A stretch of 9,121 bases of DNA from an uncultured Acidobacteriaceae bacterium (GTDB lineage: Bacteria; Acidobacteriota; Terriglobia; Terriglobales; Acidobacteriaceae), in assembly GCA_903842845.1 (NCBI GenBank), contig CAIMNN010000039.1, positions 1 through 9,121 of the forward strand, in the 5' to 3' direction. Each line of letters begins with the position of its first letter. The stretch's first letter is position 1. Positions 6,910 through 9,121 of the stretch are shown piece by piece. The notes beneath the pieces are model-generated. The model saw nothing but the letters and a program-made list of their open reading frames with translations, had not been told where the DNA came from and ran no database searches. The position numbers were made by a program, and so were the translations under genes.

Positions 6910-8322
6910 TTACGCGACTGTGGTCTGCGTGCCGAGGTTCAGCGCCGCGCCCATCACCGTATTCAAAATTGAGAAGACCTGCGAGGCGGCCTGATAGCTG
7001 CGCTCCAACTGCTGCATGGCGGCTGCTTCGTTGTTGAGATTTACTCCGGAGAGCGTGTTGACCTGCGATTGCAACTGGGTCACGGAAGCGGCTGAGGCTG
7101 TGCTCGCGGCTTGAACGCTGGAAGCTGTAGCACCGAGCGAGGTGACAAAGTTGGAGTAATAGTTCGAAGGAGTCTGACCGCTGATGACGCTCTGTTTGGC
7201 AAGAGCAGCCATAGCAGTGAGGTTTGCACTGTCGCCGGTATTGGCGCCGAGAGCAGCGGCGGCGATGTGATTTGGGTCGGTCATGACGACGCTCATGGCA
7301 AGCGCACTGCCGGCCACGACTGTCGGTTGAGAGAAGATGTTGCCGGCGCCGCCATTGTCACCGGCAAGGTCGGTGCCAGCGTTGTTAATCGTGTTGACCT
7401 GTGTCGAGATTCCGTAGGCGAGTTGGTCAAGCGAGGAGAGCGCGTTTGGCATATCCGAATCGCGCGCGGTGAGCAGGCCACCGAGCTGACCGCCGCCGCT
7501 GACTAATGAGGCAGTGATGTCGGTTGTGCCGAGAAAGAAATGAGTGGTGCCGCCGATGGGTCCAGTTGTGAGCTGATAGCTTTGGCCTTCCGAGACGAGC
7601 AACTGGCCGGAGGTGGTTGTGATGGTGAGGCCGTTGTTCTCGGTCTGCGTCTGGTTGATGCCGATGAGCTGGGATAGCTTGCTAATATCTAGCTGTCGCT
7701 GGTCCTGGAGAGTTCCCGCATCCTTATTAGGTGAAGCGGATTGGATCTGAAGGTTGACCGCTGCCAGGTTCGAGGTCAGTGCGTTGATCTGGCCGGTGAG
7801 AGAAGAGGCCTGTTGGTCAAGCGCGGACTGCTGCGCGGTTAGGTTTGATGCAGCCGAAGAAATGTTGTTAGAGAGCGTAGTGGCGGCGGACAAAACTGAC
7901 TGACGCAAAGCATTGTCATTCGGGTTGCCCTCAAGCGTGTTGAGCGAACTGAAGAACGAAGTGATGGCGGTGCCGATGTCGCCCGCGCCCGAGGATGATG
8001 AACCGCTGGACGGCGTGAAGACCGATTGCAGATTGTCGAGCGCTGTCAGACGGGCGGAACTCGCAGCGGCCGATTGCTGCTGTTGCGCAAGACGCGTTTC
8101 TAGAACGCTGTCGCGGATGGAGATGGGGCCGACATTGCTCACGCCATCGCCATAGCTGATACCGTTGATGTGAATGGGCGCATTCTGCTGAAAACTTGAA
8201 ACCTCTTCCGTGTAGCCCGGCGTGTTGGCATTGGCAACGTTGTTGGCAACAATGCTCAAGCCGGTCTGGTCAGCATTCAGCGCGTTTGAGATAAGGCTGA
8301 AGGCAGTGTTAATTGTTGCCAT
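6910..8322 (-). CDS. flgK: Flagellar hook-associated protein FlgK (HAP1)
   Basis: FlgK forms the first ring of the hook-filament junction, next to the hook. The 470-residue protein is somewhat shorter than E. coli FlgK (547). It opens with MATINTAFSLISNALNADQ and the rod/hook-family motif NNVANANTPGYT (27-38), followed by a Gln/Ala/Ser-rich helical region. It closes with LSGVNLNNEAAAMQQLERSY (424-443) and a terminal helix, the FlgK C-terminal signature. The frame is open to 8382, but the ATG at 8320-8322 is chosen because GGAGG (8328-8332) lies five bases before it and the family's N-terminus begins there. The first 14 bases overlap the end of the flgN-like gene, and flgL follows nine bases after the stop, the standard flgN-flgK-flgL order. 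Confidence 0.96.
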   Translation of the reverse strand: MATINTAFSLISNALNADQTGLSIVANNVANANTPGYTEEVSSFQQNAPIHINGISYGDGVSNVGPISIRDSVLETRLAQQQQSAAASSARLTALDNLQSVFTPSSGSSSSGAGDIGTAITSFFSSLNTLEGNPNDNALRQSVLSAATTLSNNISSAASNLTAQQSALDQQASSLTGQINALTSNLAAVNLQIQSASPNKDAGTLQDQRQLDISKLSQLIGINQTQTENNGLTITTTSGQLLVSEGQSYQLTTGPIGGTTHFFLGTTDITASLVSGGGQLGGLLTARDSDMPNALSSLDQLAYGISTQVNTINNAGTDLAGDNGGAGNIFSQPTVVAGSALAMSVVMTDPNHIAAAALGANTGDSANLTAMAALAKQSVISGQTPSNYYSNFVTSLGATASSVQAASTASAASVTQLQSQVNTLSGVNLNNEAAAMQQLERSYQAASQVFSILNTVMGAALNLGTQTTVA

Positions 8323-8650
8323 GGCGGCCTCCGGTGAGCGATGCGGGAGAGTATTCGATCTGCGAGCCAGAAGCAGCGCCAAGACGCCGCATCAATAAAA
8401 GATTTTCACGGGTCAGATCAAGCAGGCGGGCGAAGGCATCAAGCTTTGCCTGAAGCGGCTGTGGCAGTACAGGCAGTTGCGCAGCGGTTGCAAGAAGTGG
8501 CGCTGCGCCGGGTGCGAGCAGATCACGCGAGCCGTGAACCAGAGCTTCGAGCCTATCCGCATCAAGATGCGCCAACGCATGGGTGGCATCGTCCAGGATG
8601 GAGAGCAGCACCGGATGTAAGGCAGAATTTTGCTGAGCGCGCGGCTTCAT
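8309..8650 (-). CDS. flgN: FlgN-like flagellar export chaperone
   Basis: FlgN-type chaperones bind the C-terminal helices of FlgK and FlgL in the cytoplasm and deliver them to the export gate. The 113-residue protein is Leu/Ala-rich and predicted mostly helical, and its segment DLTRENLLLMRRL (78-90) resembles the conserved C-terminal helix of the FlgN family. Sequence similarity is weak, as is usual for this family, and the call rests largely on position between flgM and flgK. It starts at ATG 8648-8650, 22 bases after flgM, with GGTGA (8656-8660) five bases upstream. Its last codons overlap the flgK start by 14 bases and contain the flgK ribosome-binding site, which suggests translational coupling. 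Confidence 0.75.
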   Translation of the reverse strand: MKPRAQQNSALHPVLLSILDDATHALAHLDADRLEALVHGSRDLLAPGAAPLLATAAQLPVLPQPLQAKLDAFARLLDLTRENLLLMRRLGAASGSQIEYSPASLTGGRHGNN

Positions 8651-8672
8651 TCAGTTCACCGGGGCCGTTGAA

Positions 8673-8960
8673 TCAAGCGGCATTGCCCAACATGGAATCA
8701 ACTAGCTTGGAAGCTACTGCCGAAGCCGGGATGTTGTAAGTGCCTGCCGCTAGCGCGCTCTGAATGGCCGTGACCTTGTCCATGCGAACCGAAGAATCGT
8801 CGGCCGCGCTGGCGATCTGACTGGCAGCGCTTAATGTCGCACGATCGCCGGTATCCTGCGAGCCGGTCTGTGCGCTACGGTTGCGGTTAAGGCTCAGCGT
8901 ATCCGCCTGGCTGATGCCGAGAAGATTCGAAAGCCCTGCGAGGTTATTGTTTACATCCAT
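8673..8960 (-). CDS. flgM: Anti-sigma-28 factor FlgM
   Basis: FlgM holds the flagellar sigma factor FliA (sigma-28) inactive until the hook is complete, then leaves through the flagellar export channel so that late genes are expressed. The 95-residue protein (97 in Salmonella) has a polar, disorder-prone N-terminal half and the C-terminal FlgM core: VRMDKVTAIQSALAAGTYNI (58-77) followed by SAVASKLVDSML (80-91), matching the family pattern R.dKV..I..ai..G.Y.i....vA..l. AAGGAG (8969-8974) lies eight bases before the ATG. It is the first gene of the run flgM-flgN-flgK-flgL and sits about 25 bases downstream of the predicted start of a sigma-28 promoter, so FliA would drive its own inhibitor. Confidence 0.92.
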   Translation of the reverse strand: MDVNNNLAGLSNLLGISQADTLSLNRNRSAQTGSQDTGDRATLSAASQIASAADDSSVRMDKVTAIQSALAAGTYNIPASAVASKLVDSMLGNAA

Positions 8961-8991
8961 TGATGCTGCTCCTTAACTCGTTCTGATCACG

Positions 8992-9018
8992 TTATCGGCG
9001 TCGACGACCATGACTTTA
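8992..9018 (-). promoter_or_regulatory. Sigma-28 (FliA) promoter of the flgM operon
   Basis: On the minus strand TAAAGTCA (9011-9018), an 11-base spacer and GCCGATAA (8992-8999) match the FliA consensus TAAAGTTT-N11-GCCGATAA at 6 of 8 and 8 of 8 positions with exact spacing. Transcription should start near 8986, giving a leader of about 25 bases that contains the flgM ribosome-binding site. It directly precedes flgM, which is FliA-dependent in enterobacteria. Confidence 0.9.
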
Positions 9019-9024
9019 GTCATG
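9009..9024. repeat. 16-base palindrome overlapping the FliA -35 element
   Basis: CATGACT (9009-9015) and AGTCATG (9018-9024) are exact reverse complements separated by two bases. The element covers the whole -35 box of the flgM promoter, so a protein dimer bound there would compete with sigma-28 RNA polymerase. Part of the symmetry may be fortuitous, because the -35 box fixes several of its bases. Confidence 0.55.
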
Positions 9025-9121
9025 TGAGCGGTTTCACCCCGGTATCGAGGTGCCCGGCGGCGGTTACTTGAGTGTGCGAATGGGTGAGCGAGTGAATGAT
9101 ACTTTTGGCAACTCCAAAGCC

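Noticed and set aside
8978..9028. Minus-strand peptide beginning MTKVMVVDADNVI, like the start of a response-regulator receiver domain.
   Set aside because: It stops after 16 codons and lies within the FliA promoter; the resemblance looks accidental.
9025..9121. Possible 3' end of a gene entering from the right edge on the minus strand.
   Set aside because: All three minus-strand frames are open for some distance from the edge (one stops at 9064, another at 9020) and none gives a recognisable sequence, so no gene can be called.

Overview
The window most likely comes from a member of the Acidobacteria, probably class Terriglobia. The best taxonomic marker is a secreted protein of the VWFA-related acidobacterial family. 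It is supported by a PNPase with a long acidic/arginine-rich tail and moderate GC content; the genus cannot be read from the sequence. One gene lies on the plus strand and eight on the minus strand.

Positions 1-249 hold no convincing gene. They carry a sigma70-like promoter candidate (47-76) and a hairpin with a T-tract (152-179), both upstream of a membrane-anchored diguanylate cyclase at 250-1515 that has an intact GGDEF active site and inhibitory site. This gene converges on pnp, and both appear to end at one bidirectional terminator (1553-1584).

Positions 1586-4547 are the conserved rpsO-pnp pair on the minus strand: ribosomal protein S15, then polynucleotide phosphorylase. The roughly 250-base intergenic leader can form a nested stem-loop, which recalls the RNase III/PNPase autoregulatory leader of enterobacterial pnp.

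Positions 4652-5930 hold two minus-strand genes 17 bases apart: an unrecognised 78-residue Trp/Arg-rich protein, read from a TTG start, and a secreted VWFA-like protein with a degenerate metal-binding motif. The ribosome-binding site of the small gene lies inside a perfect 10-bp inverted repeat.

Positions 5980-8960 form a late flagellar operon on the minus strand: flgM (anti-sigma-28 factor), a flgN-like chaperone gene, flgK and flgL (hook-filament junction proteins). It is preceded by a near-consensus sigma-28 promoter (8992-9018) whose -35 element sits in a 16-base palindrome. The hook-filament junction genes, their likely chaperone and the FliA inhibitor would thus be made together under FliA control, and tight spacing could carry transcription into the small gene and the VWFA gene.

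No mobile element, tRNA, rRNA or CRISPR array was seen. Most of the window is ordinary core genome; the parts worth a second look are the non-coding elements and the unknown small gene downstream of flgL.
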